DNA from: Williamsia faeni
Lineage (GTDB): Bacteria > Actinomycetota > Actinomycetes > Mycobacteriales > Mycobacteriaceae
Assembly (NCBI GenBank): GCA_003202005.1
Contig: QJJF01000001.1
Location: 217,099 to 281,098 of the forward strand
Length of the DNA stretch: 64,000 bases
Direction of reading: 5' to 3'
Shown here: piece by piece, positions 1-9,211 of the stretch
How the letters are laid out: the number at the start of each line of letters is the position of its first letter
How positions within the stretch are numbered: the stretch's first letter is position 1
Notes under the pieces: model-generated
Database searches by the model: none
The model's input: the letters and a program-made list of their open reading frames with translations, nothing else
What the model was told of the DNA's origin: nothing
Program-made: the position numbers and the translations under genes

Positions 1-86
1 AACCGGCCTCATGACGTATCCAACATTCGACCTCACTCCAACTTCACCCCCCTCAGCGGTCGTCGAGGGCAGATTTCCCTTCGCTG

Positions 87-926
87 CTACTCAGGGGACC
101 GTTTGTGACGGCGGATTCGATGGCGATCGGTCCGGGTGATCGACCGGATGTCGGCAAGTACCTCATCCCAGCCGTAGAGGACGTCGTCGTAGGTGATCCG
201 CATGGTCAGCCACCTGTCCACCAACGCCTTGCGGTCGCGGCGACGATCATTCTGATAGTCCGCCAGAGATGTGTGGTGGGCTTTGCTGTCGCACTCGATC
301 AACAACCTGCCCACGCGCAGGTCCACCCGCCCGACGTGAGAGATCCCCGGCTGGACCTCGACAGCGAATCCCGCTGCGCGCAAACGTAATCGCGTGATCG
401 ATTCGGTACCCGACTGCGACGACTGATCGCACTTGGCCATCAACTCTCGAAGCCTCACCGGCAGCACCCCCATCTGCGCCTGCAGGGTCGGCACATCCAC
501 TTCGGTGGTGTTCAGCACCGAATCACACACCACAATCCAGTCTTCGTCGCCAAGGCAGCGCGCCGCACACCCCAAGGCCACCGGGATCGGATCGACCGCT
601 GTCGTGACCGGAACCGGCCGGCCGTAGCCCTGACAGGACCGACTCCCCGCCTTTTTGCCGTGCCTGCTGACACGCACGTGTACCTGCCCAGGACCAGGCG
701 GAACCCAGATCTTGTGAAACCGCAGCGCCGACACACAACTCAATGCGCCGCCGCGTCTGACGGCCTCCGCAACAACCACATCCGCCACCGGCGTCGCGTA
801 CCAGCCTGGACACAGCATGATCAGCGAGCCCCGACTCAACCGCCGACGCAGACCGGACCGATCACACCCCAACTGCCGCAGCTCGGACGTGCTGAATACT
901 CCTGTCTCCACGCGTATGAGACGCAC
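87..926 (-). CDS. AbiEi-like antitoxin-domain / DUF559-type protein
   Basis: A 279-residue protein of a family common in Mycobacteriales. The N-terminal 40 residues form a short helical region like the AbiEi winged-helix domain (GVFSTSELRQLG). The C-terminal part has a DUF559/Vsr-endonuclease-like core: VDLRVGRLLIECDSKAHHT around residues 205-222, followed by a basic DRRRDRKAL helix. Family members are usually annotated as type IV toxin-antitoxin AbiEi-domain or DUF559 proteins, and their function is mostly unknown. The start is GTG. It stands alone, with no toxin partner next to it. The fold assignment is fairly sure; the function is not. Confidence 0.7.
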   Translation of the reverse strand: MRLIRVETGVFSTSELRQLGCDRSGLRRRLSRGSLIMLCPGWYATPVADVVVAEAVRRGGALSCVSALRFHKIWVPPGPGQVHVRVSRHGKKAGSRSCQGYGRPVPVTTAVDPIPVALGCAARCLGDEDWIVVCDSVLNTTEVDVPTLQAQMGVLPVRLRELMAKCDQSSQSGTESITRLRLRAAGFAVEVQPGISHVGRVDLRVGRLLIECDSKAHHTSLADYQNDRRRDRKALVDRWLTMRITYDDVLYGWDEVLADIRSITRTDRHRIRRHKRSPE

Positions 927-975
927 CAGATCGTGCCACGGCTCAATGCCGCCACAATCGGTCCCGTGAACCCCT

Positions 976-998
976 ACCGAGGGTGCATTCCCCTCGGT
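976..998 (-). terminator. Hairpin downstream of the MarR gene
   Basis: A perfect 8-bp stem (ACCGAGGG / CCCTCGGT) with a 7-nt loop lies about 30 bases past the stop of the MarR gene. A second short stem (CCCC..GGGG) sits just beside it at about 1001-1012. There is no clear U tract, so this is a candidate terminator or mRNA-end structure only. Confidence 0.4.
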
Positions 999-1028
999 GA
1001 CCCCTGTCGGGGACGAGAATGACCACGC

Positions 1029-1496
1029 CTAGCGGCGCACCGTGTCGTTTCGGTCCGGGTGATCGGCCAAGTGGCTCAGAACCGGGATGCACAGCATCAA
1101 CAGTCCGCGTTCGGTCTCGGTCAATCCGGCCATCGCCGCGGCGAGCCATTCGTCGCGCTGCCGCCGATCCTCTTCGAGAAGGGGCCCGGCGATGGTGGTC
1201 AATTCGACCATGACCCGACGACGATCCGTCGGGTCCGGACGTCGGGTGATCAGTTCCAGTTCTTCGAGCCGATTCAAACTCAACGTCAACGATTGCACCT
1301 TGACCTGTGCCCGTTCGGCCAGGTCGACGACGGAACTCGCACCGTGGCGTTCCAGGTCGCCGAGGAGGGCCACCTGTGTCATCGTCAGGCCATGTGCGGG
1401 CCGCTGTCGGCGGGCGCGTCGTGACACCGCGACCATCGCCTCCCGAAGTCGGGTGGCCTGCTCAACATCGATCGGCTGGGTTTCATCCCCGGTCAT
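1029..1496 (-). CDS. MarR-family transcriptional regulator
   Basis: A 155-residue protein of normal MarR length. The winged-helix core is clear: ALLGDLERHG, then VVDLAERAQVKVQSLTLSL as the recognition helices, then RRPDPTDRRRV, the basic wing with the family's DxRD/R-like signature. These proteins act as ligand-responsive dimeric repressors. It is divergent from the AbrB-family membrane protein, with about 75 bp between the two starts. Control of that neighbour and of itself is the natural guess, but the ligand is unknown. Confidence 0.9.
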   Translation of the reverse strand: MTGDETQPIDVEQATRLREAMVAVSRRARRQRPAHGLTMTQVALLGDLERHGASSVVDLAERAQVKVQSLTLSLNRLEELELITRRPDPTDRRRVMVELTTIAGPLLEEDRRQRDEWLAAAMAGLTETERGLLMLCIPVLSHLADHPDRNDTVRR

Positions 1497-1508
1497 ACCA
1501 AGACTGTA

Positions 1509-1556
1509 CTTGTGTTCTAGCCGGATATCACCAGCTCGGCAGATTTAATTCACAAG
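1509..1556. promoter_or_regulatory. Divergent promoter with split inverted half-sites
   Basis: The roughly 75-bp gap between the MarR gene and the AbrB-family gene contains CTTGTG (1509-1514) and its reverse complement CACAAG (1551-1556), about 36 bp apart. MarR operators are usually closer palindromes, so this is only a weak candidate binding region. The gap must nevertheless hold both promoters. Confidence 0.3.
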
Positions 1557-1571
1557 AGTAGGATTGCCAAA

Positions 1572-2669
1572 GTGATGCGTTGGATCGGATTGGTCGGACT
1601 CACCACCGCGGCAACACTTGCTCTCTCCGCGGTGGGCATTCCCTCTGCGGCATTGTTTGCCGGGTTGGTGGTGGCAGCAGCGTTGGCGCTCGCCGGCCGG
1701 GCGCCGCTGCCCCGCGGCGACAAGCCGCCCATGCCCCGCGCCTTCGGACTGGCCGCACAGGGTGTGCTCGGCGTCTACATCGGAACGCTGATCTCCCCCG
1801 ACACCCTCTCCGGCCTCGGATCGCACTGGCCGGCCGTGGTGGCGGTTTCCTTTGGCACACTGGCACTTTCAGTGATCGGCGGCGCCCTCCTCGGGCTCCA
1901 TCGACAGGTGGATCCCCTGACCGGCTCTTTGGCCCTGGTCGCCGGGGGCGCTTCCGGATTGGTGGCGCTGACTCGCGAACTCGGCGGCGACGAACGGGTT
2001 GTTGCCGTCATCCAGTATCTGCGGGTCGCGATCATCACGATGTCCATGCCGCTGGTCGCGATCTTCGTCTTCGACAAATCGGTGTCCGACGGCGGCGGGG
2101 AGTTCGCCGGCAACACCGGAAATCAGTGGTGGGGCCTGCTCATGCTGGCGGTCTGCATGATTGCCGGCTACAGCCTCGGACACCTGGCCCACCTGCCCGC
2201 GGCCGGACTCCTCGGACCCCTGATCTTCTCCGTGGCCGGCCAGCTCCTCGACATCACCACGTCCGCCGCGGTCCCGATCATCTTGGTGCAGTTGGCATAT
2301 GCGGCCATCGGCTGGCAGGCCGGACTCGGTTTCACCCGATCATCGATGATCGCCATCGGCAAACTACTGCCCCTCGCCACGGCCCTCATCGTTGCCATCG
2401 CAGCCGCGTGCGCCGGCATGGGCGCGCTGCTGAGTATGTGGACCGGAGAGTCGATGTTCGACAGCTACCTGGCCACCACACCCGGCGGGATCTACGCGGT
2501 TCTGGCGACCGCGTCGGCCACCGGCGGCAACATCGCCTTCGTCGTCGCGGCGCAGATGCTGCGGGTGTTGCTGATGTTGTTCATCGCACCATTCGCCGCC
2601 CGGGGCTATCACTGGTGGTTGCAGCGCCGCCACCAGGCGCGATCACGGACCCTCACCCCGGCAAGCTGA
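1572..2669 (+). CDS. AbrB-family (PF05145-type) membrane protein
   Basis: A 365-residue polytopic membrane protein made of two repeated halves, each with a glycine-rich SGLVALTRELGGD / TTPGGIYAVLATASATGG signature. This matches the AbrB family often mis-annotated as ammonia monooxygenase or transcriptional regulator; members are membrane proteins of uncertain transport role. About ten hydrophobic segments are visible. The start is GTG at 1572 or ATG at 1575, three bases later. It is divergent from a MarR regulator, which hints at a ligand-controlled exporter. Confidence 0.8.
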   Translation: MMRWIGLVGLTTAATLALSAVGIPSAALFAGLVVAAALALAGRAPLPRGDKPPMPRAFGLAAQGVLGVYIGTLISPDTLSGLGSHWPAVVAVSFGTLALSVIGGALLGLHRQVDPLTGSLALVAGGASGLVALTRELGGDERVVAVIQYLRVAIITMSMPLVAIFVFDKSVSDGGGEFAGNTGNQWWGLLMLAVCMIAGYSLGHLAHLPAAGLLGPLIFSVAGQLLDITTSAAVPIILVQLAYAAIGWQAGLGFTRSSMIAIGKLLPLATALIVAIAAACAGMGALLSMWTGESMFDSYLATTPGGIYAVLATASATGGNIAFVVAAQMLRVLLMLFIAPFAARGYHWWLQRRHQARSRTLTPAS

Positions 2670-2712
2670 GCGAACCCAAGTCGGCAACAAGCGCGTTCAG
2701 TAGGGTCGGGTC

Positions 2713-3963
2713 ATGAGTGATCGCGAGTTCGACATTGTTGTCTTCGGAGCGACCAGTTTCGTCGGTGCGCTGACGGCCGAATACCTGGCCAAGCATGCGC
2801 CCGCCGGAACCAAGATCGCATTGGCCGGCCGCAGCGAGCACAAGCTCTCGCAGATGCGGTTCGACCTCCCCGAACCTGCCAACACCTGGCCCTTGATCGT
2901 CGCCGACGCCGATTCACCCGCATCACTCGACGCGATGACAGCCCGCACGCGAGTTGTCTGCACCACCGTCGGCCCCTACCTGAAATACGGCGAGGCGGTT
3001 CTGGCGTCGACCGTCAATTCCGGCACCGACTACGTCGACCTCACCGGCGAGGTCCCCTTCGTCCGGTTGTCGATCGACAAGTTCGGCGACCAGGCGACCG
3101 CGAATGGTGCGCGCATCGTGCATTCATGCGGATTCGATGCTGTCCCTTCCGATCTCGGCGCCTACCTGCTGCACAAAAAGATCAGCGCCGACGGCGAGGG
3201 CACTCTCGGCGACACCACGATGATCGTCCGCAGCTTCCGCGGCGGCGTCAGCGGTGGAACGATCGATTCGATGCGGGTGATCGCCAAGGAGGCGTCGAAG
3301 GCCGAGACGCGGCGCACTCTCCTCGACCCGCACGCGCTGTCGACAGGTCCCGGCGAATACGCCGGCATCAAGCGCAGCGCCGAACCGAGCGACATGGCAA
3401 TGGTGGACGCGTCGAAGGTGGATCCGAGCCTCAAGGGCACCCTGGCCCCCTTCTTCATGGCCAGTTTCAACACCCGCATCGTGCGTCGGTCGAATGCGTT
3501 GCTCAACAATGCCTATGGCGACAACTTCCGCTACGGCGAAGCGATGTACGTGGGCAGCACCCCGATCGTCTCGACGGTGATATCCGCGGCCGTCGCCGCC
3601 GGCACCGGACTCTTCCTCGGCGCGATGTCCATCGGCCCGGTCCGGAATGTTCTCGATCGACTGTTGCCCAAGCCCGGCGAGGGACCAAGCGAAAAGGTCC
3701 GGGAAGCAGGCCATTTCACCACCGAGACCTACACAACCACCACCACCGGCAAGCGTTACCGGTCGCGCATCTCCGCGAAGGGCGACCCGGGATACAAGGC
3801 CACTGCGGTGATGTTGTCGGAGTGTGCGTTGTCGCTGGCACTGAACCGCGACGAATTACCGCCGCTCTCAGGGATTTTGACCCCGGCCGCGGCGATTGGG
3901 GACGTCCTGATCAAACGTCTGAGCGCCGTCGGCTTCAAACTGGAAGCCGAACAGCTCACCTGA
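2713..3963 (+). CDS. Saccharopine dehydrogenase-like / trans-acting enoyl reductase family protein
   Basis: A 416-residue protein with an N-terminal Rossmann motif (VVFGATSFVGALTAEYLA) and a KIALAGRSEHKL strand. The SCGFDAVPSDLGAYLL segment is typical of the mycobacterial Rv2449c/Rv2953 family. A hydrophobic stretch near residues 285-305 (STVISAAVAAGTGLFLGAM) may anchor it to the membrane. In M. tuberculosis the Rv2953 member reduces a double bond during phenolic glycolipid and phthiocerol synthesis, but most paralogues have no known substrate. The ATG start is unambiguous. It is not part of the EPS operons. Confidence 0.85.
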   Translation: MSDREFDIVVFGATSFVGALTAEYLAKHAPAGTKIALAGRSEHKLSQMRFDLPEPANTWPLIVADADSPASLDAMTARTRVVCTTVGPYLKYGEAVLASTVNSGTDYVDLTGEVPFVRLSIDKFGDQATANGARIVHSCGFDAVPSDLGAYLLHKKISADGEGTLGDTTMIVRSFRGGVSGGTIDSMRVIAKEASKAETRRTLLDPHALSTGPGEYAGIKRSAEPSDMAMVDASKVDPSLKGTLAPFFMASFNTRIVRRSNALLNNAYGDNFRYGEAMYVGSTPIVSTVISAAVAAGTGLFLGAMSIGPVRNVLDRLLPKPGEGPSEKVREAGHFTTETYTTTTTGKRYRSRISAKGDPGYKATAVMLSECALSLALNRDELPPLSGILTPAAAIGDVLIKRLSAVGFKLEAEQLT

Positions 3964-4256
3964 TCCCACCCCTCCCCATCACAGGTCGCAATCGGTGAGC
4001 GGCGCCGTCTATAACGCACCCCACCAAACCCCAATGTCAGTCCACGGATCCAAGCTAGGTCCAAAGGGCGTGGTGTCCACCACCGAACCCTCATCCCAGG
4101 TCACCGCGCCGCTCGTTGCCAAACCGCGGAAATTAGCTGCGCCAGGTCAACTGGCCCAGCCGAGCACTTCCTGGTCGTCACGTTGCCGCAGGCCAGCGAT
4201 CTCTCCGACGCCATCAACCGCCTAGGCAACTGCTAGCCAGCTACAAGCAGTAGTCA
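3964..4256. other. Intergenic, no gene recognised
   Basis: About 290 bp between the convergent ends of the reductase gene and the GtrA-fusion gene. I see no intact gene, repeat or clear terminator hairpin. A short plus-strand stretch near 4160-4225 reads like a protein tail (FLVVTLPQASDLSDAINRLG), but nothing upstream supports it. Confidence 0.4.
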
Positions 4257-5447
4257 TCACTCACGTCTATCGAGCGTGATGGTCGCATCGGCGGGCAGGA
4301 CTGCGGAATCGTGAACCGACCGCATCACGGCCGTCGCTTTGGCGCCGATCTCGATCGGTGCACCATCCGTGCGGTAGACGACTCGACTTGTGAAGGCATA
4401 CCGTGCGAAGAATGCAATTACCACTGTCACGAACTGCGCCAGAACCTCCCCGATTCCTAGCACCGAGACCGCGACCATCAAGAATGGCAACCGCAATGCG
4501 AACTCGAGGTTGTTGTACAGGAAGCACTGCGCGCCGCGTCTCCACGCGGTCGAAACCCGTCTATCTCGGAAGACAAACTTCTCACACAGGACGAAGTTCC
4601 ACACGATGGACAGCTCAGTAGCGACAATGCTTGACGCAACGTAGTTCAGCCCAGCGCTTATCGCTGTCGCCATGACTGCGACGTTGACCGCAAGCCCCGA
4701 TGCGCCCACGAGCATGAAGCTCAACGCGCTTCCGAACCGGAGGTTAGCAAGTTGCCAGACAAATCGCAGGCCTTGACGTATTGATGCTTTCGATTCACCC
4801 GCATGCCGGTCGGCAAACTCGAATGGAATCTCGATCACTCGCAGTCGATGACGGACCAATATTTCGAGCAGAATCTTGAACCCGATTGGCCGCAGCTTCG
4901 TGACGTCCAGCGCACCACGGCGCACCGCGAAGTATCCGGTCATTGGGTCGGTGCAATCACGAAGTCGCCTCGGAAAAAGCGTTCGCGCAAGCACCGTCGA
5001 GCTCGAAGACACTGCCTTCCGTGTTTTCGAGCTCAGCCCCGCCGCGTCCCCACCCTCGCCGCAGTATCGTGACGCCACTGCAACGTCGTAGCCGTCGAGC
5101 GCATTCAACAACCTGGGTATCGTGCCAGGGGGATGCTGCAGATCGCCATCCATGACCACGACCGTTGCGGCGCAGGTATTCTGGATCCCGGCCACGACCG
5201 CGCCACCCAATCCGCCCACGCGCTCACCTGGCGCGCGGTGGATCAGACGAATCGTCAGTTCGGAGCCATCCGCGACCCGCGAGATCACCTGGGGCGTTTC
5301 GTCGGTCGAATCGTCAACGAACAGGACCTCGGTTGATGCAAGTCTGCCCACCCCACGGAGCGTCGAGATGAGCTGCTCGACAAGAGGAATCACGTTCTCG
5401 GACTCGTTGAAGGTCGGTATCACTATCGCGAGCTGTGCCGGCATCAT
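4257..5447 (-). CDS. Polyprenyl-phosphate sugar synthase (GT2, DPM1-like) fused to GtrA domain
   Basis: A 396-residue fusion. Residues 1-220 are a dolichol-phosphate-mannose-synthase-like GT2: IPTFNESENV start, VLFVDDSTD, MDGDLQHPP (metal-binding DxD region) and DPMTGYFAVRR. Residues about 230-360 form four hydrophobic helices of the GtrA family (FMLVGASGLAVNVAVMATAI), which flip or carry polyprenyl-linked sugars. The enzyme should charge polyprenyl phosphate with a hexose on the cytoplasmic face for use by the neighbouring GT39-like membrane transferase. Its ATG overlaps the upstream stop by ATGA, so it is the last gene of a three-gene operon. Confidence 0.88.
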   Translation of the reverse strand: MMPAQLAIVIPTFNESENVIPLVEQLISTLRGVGRLASTEVLFVDDSTDETPQVISRVADGSELTIRLIHRAPGERVGGLGGAVVAGIQNTCAATVVVMDGDLQHPPGTIPRLLNALDGYDVAVASRYCGEGGDAAGLSSKTRKAVSSSSTVLARTLFPRRLRDCTDPMTGYFAVRRGALDVTKLRPIGFKILLEILVRHRLRVIEIPFEFADRHAGESKASIRQGLRFVWQLANLRFGSALSFMLVGASGLAVNVAVMATAISAGLNYVASSIVATELSIVWNFVLCEKFVFRDRRVSTAWRRGAQCFLYNNLEFALRLPFLMVAVSVLGIGEVLAQFVTVVIAFFARYAFTSRVVYRTDGAPIEIGAKATAVMRSVHDSAVLPADATITLDRRE

Positions 5448-7069
5448 GGGATTCCTGCCAGCTCAACCTGCTCGAGGTCAGGCTCAATCCGGCGCAGTTC
5501 GACATTGTCGGCACCGGTTCCCCACTGCGAAACAACAACACTGTGCTGAAATGCAGCGCGAAGCTGGGGCTTGTCCAACGCTCGAACACCTCTACGCAGA
5601 TCTTCATTCACGATGAGATAGTCGATGTCCTGCCACCCGCCGGTCAGGTTGCGATCCCTGGCTACAGGGTCGAGATCAAGCTTGTAGTACCAGATCGGAC
5701 CGTTCCACCCGTCCGCATCCCAACCCATCTCAACCAGATTTGGCCAATACGAATCATCGGCAAGGATGCGCGTCTCTCGCGGCAGCCGCTGGCCGACATA
5801 GTCAATCGCGGAGTTGTAGGGATCGTTTTCGGTTGCGGTCATCGAATGAATGTGTCCATCCACCCACCCCGGGACCACCACCAGCGCGACCAAGCTGACC
5901 AGACCCGCAGCCAGAACGCGGCCCACCTTCATCCCCCTGAACCGCATAGCGCAGACCGCACTCAACGTTCGTTCACCCAACGCCGCCACACTTATTGCTG
6001 CGAATGGCAGTACGACTGAAATGAACATCACGGGGAGATAACCATCTGGCCGCAGCGCGATCAGGGTCAAGGTCAAAATGGCCAGTCCGATCGGACGTAG
6101 CCGGCGCGGAATCAAACAACAGAGACCGGCCACAACGCCCGCGATGGGAAGCAGTGGGTCGAAGCGCAGCCAATCGCCAACGGTCGCCCGGGCCAGACTG
6201 GTCGGATCCCACATCACGCCGGAACCTTCGCGGGAAAACAGCTGGAATTGGATGGCCTCGATCAACGAGACATGTCCCCCACCCGGGATGAGCTCACCAT
6301 TCAGCAGCGCGGTCAATGGAAAGACCAGGACCACAAGCGCGAGCATCACGAAAGCACCGACGAGCGAAAAAACCCTCGTCGGCCGGTAGGCATATATCCA
6401 GATTGCCAGCAACAATGCCGGCACAAGTACCAGAGCGGTTTCTTTGGTCAGCACTGCAATGCCTAAGCATGCTCCGGCTGCGACATGCTGAAGTAGACGT
6501 TGACGACCCGATGTCGCCAAAACGAATGCACCTATGACCCATGGCAACTGGATGGTGTCCAGAAATACTTGACGACTCTCGAATACAACGAGAGGCGACA
6601 GACCCCAAAGCAGCATGGCCACGAGTGCTGCTGGTTGTCGGAGGCCAACGTTGCGCCCCAACCGGTAGGTCATCAGCGCGGTGGTCGCAGAGAACACGAC
6701 CATCAGAATGCGCGCCATACCCATGGTCGGCTCAAATCCGAGAAAGTCCGGTATTGCGAGCAGGGCAGACAGCTGTATCCAACCGAGCGGCGGATGGTCG
6801 TACCAGTACGTGTAGTGCGCAAGCTCTCCGTGAAGGACAGCCCAACTCTGGGAGACGTACGTGCCCTCATCGTCGCCGTACAATGGCCAGTTCGCCGAAT
6901 TGATCGCATGCGCCAACATGATGGCCACCAAGCCTATTACGACTGCGAGCCGCGACCCGCGAAACCAACCCCCTCGATCAGAGGGTGAATCCTTCACCAC
7001 CAGAGTGGCATTCGCGATTGAGCCTTGCAATGCGGATGCGACCCGGGGACCATCGTCGACAGTTGTCAT
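5444..7069 (-). CDS. GT39/ArnT-like membrane glycosyltransferase
   Basis: A 541-residue integral membrane protein with roughly ten or more helices. The first periplasmic loop carries the catalytic acidic pair (GDDEGTYVSQSW), followed by YWYDHPPLGW, as in PMT_2/GT39 family enzymes that transfer a sugar from a polyprenyl-phosphate donor outside the membrane. The C-terminal 120 residues form a soluble domain. Its ATG overlaps the upstream GT2 stop (ATGA), and it in turn overlaps the DPM1-GtrA gene, the expected donor-synthesising partner. The acceptor (protein, lipid or glycan) is unknown. Confidence 0.82.
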   Translation of the reverse strand: MTTVDDGPRVASALQGSIANATLVVKDSPSDRGGWFRGSRLAVVIGLVAIMLAHAINSANWPLYGDDEGTYVSQSWAVLHGELAHYTYWYDHPPLGWIQLSALLAIPDFLGFEPTMGMARILMVVFSATTALMTYRLGRNVGLRQPAALVAMLLWGLSPLVVFESRQVFLDTIQLPWVIGAFVLATSGRQRLLQHVAAGACLGIAVLTKETALVLVPALLLAIWIYAYRPTRVFSLVGAFVMLALVVLVFPLTALLNGELIPGGGHVSLIEAIQFQLFSREGSGVMWDPTSLARATVGDWLRFDPLLPIAGVVAGLCCLIPRRLRPIGLAILTLTLIALRPDGYLPVMFISVVLPFAAISVAALGERTLSAVCAMRFRGMKVGRVLAAGLVSLVALVVVPGWVDGHIHSMTATENDPYNSAIDYVGQRLPRETRILADDSYWPNLVEMGWDADGWNGPIWYYKLDLDPVARDRNLTGGWQDIDYLIVNEDLRRGVRALDKPQLRAAFQHSVVVSQWGTGADNVELRRIEPDLEQVELAGIP

Positions 7070-8343
7070 GCGATGCCATCCGCAGCGGTGGTCATTTGCA
7101 TCTGCGGTATCAAGTGCGCGCCGACATGATCAGTCTTCTCCCAGCCGAAGTCGCCCGTCCGATACTTCCACAGGGCACGCAGCGCAGCGATCGCCAACAA
7201 CAGTTGATAGAAGGGCGTCGAAACAACCAACCAGGCGTAGTCACCCGAACGAATTCGAAAGTTCAAGTCATGCCCGAACTCTCGGAGTATCTCGGCCTCG
7301 AAAGCAACGGTTAAGAGCGTCGGGATCAGCGGCAGGAAGGCGAGCAGTACCACCGGCACCGGCGAATCGGACAGCACCGCGCCAGCGATCGCCAGTGGCA
7401 GAACAATGCCGGCGAGCGCACATGTGTACTGCTGCATCAACAACCACCGCGCCCGCAGTCGATCGCCACGAGTAGGGAGGTCCTTCCATTTGCCCTTTGC
7501 GAGCACCTGCATGAATCCAAGTGACCACCTGGTGCGCTGCTTGATGAACGCCCGCGTCGAGTCCGGAGTCTCCTCACGGGTGACCAAAGCAGTGTCATAC
7601 ACACACACCGTCCGTTTGCCGAGAGCTGATAGCCGTACACCGATTTCACAATCTTCAGCAAGGCAATCGCCATCCCATCCGCCGACAGCCTGGAGCAGTG
7701 ACCGCCGAATGAATACCGTATTGCCACCCAAAGGAAGAAACCCTTGGTCAGCATGCCCGTGGAGGCGGGACCTGAACCAGACCCGATACTCAAGGCAGTT
7801 TCGGAGGCTGAACCATCTGCTTCGAAGGTTGATCAGATGCACTGCGCCTTGGACAATGTCTGCGTCCTCAGCCTGGAAGGTGCTATCGATACGCGCCAGT
7901 AACTCTGGGGCAGAAAGACTTTCGGCATCCATGATGCCGACAACTTCCTTAGTGCAGTCGCGCAGTGAACTGTTGAGCTGGCGTGGCTTATTCTTGATCG
8001 GATCGTAGTTGATCGAAACCTTTACCTTCGAGTCGATCTCGGCAATGCGATGAGCATTCGCCACAGTAGCCAAATCGTCATCACCGACACTGATAACTAC
8101 CTCGAAGTTCGGATGGCGCTGCGCGAGGAGCAATCTCACAGTTTCCGACATGACGTCTTCGCTTTCCTCCCGGCAAGGAACGATGATGCTGAAGGACATA
8201 CTCGGCCGACCATACACGGGCCGCCCGATCGACTCAAATAACTGGGGGCTTCGCCAGGCATGCATCATCCACCACAAGGTAGACGTCGATATCAATGTCA
8301 ACCCAATTGCAACAATCACTATAAGGAAGTTCAGGAATACCAC
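7066..8343 (-). CDS. Membrane GT2 glycosyltransferase, processive (BcsA/HasA-like)
   Basis: A 425-residue protein with an N-terminal anchor helix, a GT-A domain and about three C-terminal helices. Motifs seen: FSIIVPCREES, VVISVGDDD, GIMDAESLSAPE, CLAEDCEIGVRL (the ED of the catalytic base) and KQRTRWSLG (the QxxRW motif of processive beta-glycosyltransferases such as cellulose and hyaluronan synthases). No PilZ domain is visible. Start is GTG at 8343 with an AGGAG ribosome site seven bases upstream. It is the first gene of a three-gene operon. Product and linkage cannot be told from sequence. Confidence 0.85.
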   Translation of the reverse strand: MVFLNFLIVIVAIGLTLISTSTLWWMMHAWRSPQLFESIGRPVYGRPSMSFSIIVPCREESEDVMSETVRLLLAQRHPNFEVVISVGDDDLATVANAHRIAEIDSKVKVSINYDPIKNKPRQLNSSLRDCTKEVVGIMDAESLSAPELLARIDSTFQAEDADIVQGAVHLINLRSRWFSLRNCLEYRVWFRSRLHGHADQGFLPLGGNTVFIRRSLLQAVGGWDGDCLAEDCEIGVRLSALGKRTVCVYDTALVTREETPDSTRAFIKQRTRWSLGFMQVLAKGKWKDLPTRGDRLRARWLLMQQYTCALAGIVLPLAIAGAVLSDSPVPVVLLAFLPLIPTLLTVAFEAEILREFGHDLNFRIRSGDYAWLVVSTPFYQLLLAIAALRALWKYRTGDFGWEKTDHVGAHLIPQMQMTTAADGIA

Positions 8344-8642
8344 GCTAGCTCCTAATTGAATATTCCATTCGGGCGGAAATTTAGAAACCGAGTTCCTGTC
8401 GAGTCAGACTTACATAAGCCGTTCCTGACGAGCGTTTCACCCTACATGTGGGCGCCAACGAATAGTCGCACATAAGCAACCTTGGTCGCGTTGCACAGCA
8501 GGAGTATTGTGAGTCGAATCACCACTCATGTAGTACCTTCATACCAACCGTCCACGTTGCGTACCAAGATTGGCGGTCATGAATTGATCGGCAGAGTCAG
8601 AAATGATCCTGACCTTCATTTCCCTGTTTCGCCGGGCAAACC
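8344..8642. other. Promoter-bearing gap upstream of the GT2 operon
   Basis: About 300 bp with no coding signal. It is more AT-rich than its surroundings close to the GT2 start and must contain that operon's promoter. I could not assign -35/-10 boxes with any confidence. Confidence 0.4.
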
Positions 8643-9090
8643 CTTGGAGTGGTGGGGTCTCGATTAACGCCCGCACCTGCAGGAACTCTCAAAGAGTTGA
8701 CCAAGGCTTCCTTCGAAGCAGGCTTCCGGGCCCGGAAGTGTGAACTCGCGCAACGGAACATGCACCAAAACGGTGGTTACCCCGATACGGGTTTCCATGC
8801 GCTGATCGAGGTGCCTCGGGACCGCTACGGTTCAATTGAAGAGCTGGCGTTGTGGACGAACGCAATTGGCGTCGACATGTCCGGCATCAAGCATGTGCTG
8901 GACATCTGGGTCCAGGCCAAGATCGGAGCTAACTTCTGTAGGCGTGTGCGCGAATATGGCCAACCGCAGCGTCCAGGATGTTCTGATCGTGCGCGGTGAT
9001 GCACTCACCAGTTCCCGGAGTCGATCGAAGCGACCTGGCTGCGGGCCACGGCCGAAACCTCATCTGTACACAATGGTCTGGCCGGGATGG
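8643..9090 (+). pseudogene. IS256-family transposase relic
   Basis: Three reading frames in succession match consecutive pieces of IS256 (mutator-type) transposases: LKELTKASFEAGF and ALIEVPRDRYGS, then VLDIWVQAKIGANF in the first frame; NRSVQDVLIV in a second (about 8960-8990); and FPESIEATW in a third (about 9013-9040). The spacing between blocks is shorter than in intact transposases, so there are internal deletions as well as at least two frameshifts. The C-terminal third is missing. No terminal inverted repeats were found. It is a dead remnant between the GT2 operon and the Rv1355c-like gene. Confidence 0.8.
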
Positions 9091-9148
9091 TCCTAGTGTT
9101 CACCACCCCGGGCAGAAGCTGTGCAAGCGTGTCACTTAGGAGGTCCCC

Positions 9149-9211
9149 ATGAGACCCGTTCGCCCGTGGTGGTGGCCCGGTGCGGACTGGCGCAAGGCGC
9201 GCCACCACTGA
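9149..9211 (+). CDS. Possible 20-residue Trp-rich mini-ORF with strong ribosome site
   Basis: AGGAGG at 9138-9143, five bases before ATG, is the best ribosome site in this stretch. It leads into a 20-codon ORF encoding MRPVRPWWWPGADWRKARHH. Four tryptophans in 20 residues resemble a leader peptide, but no downstream trp-type gene or convincing attenuator follows. It could equally be the start of a gene destroyed with the neighbouring IS relic. Confidence 0.25.
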   Translation: MRPVRPWWWPGADWRKARHH

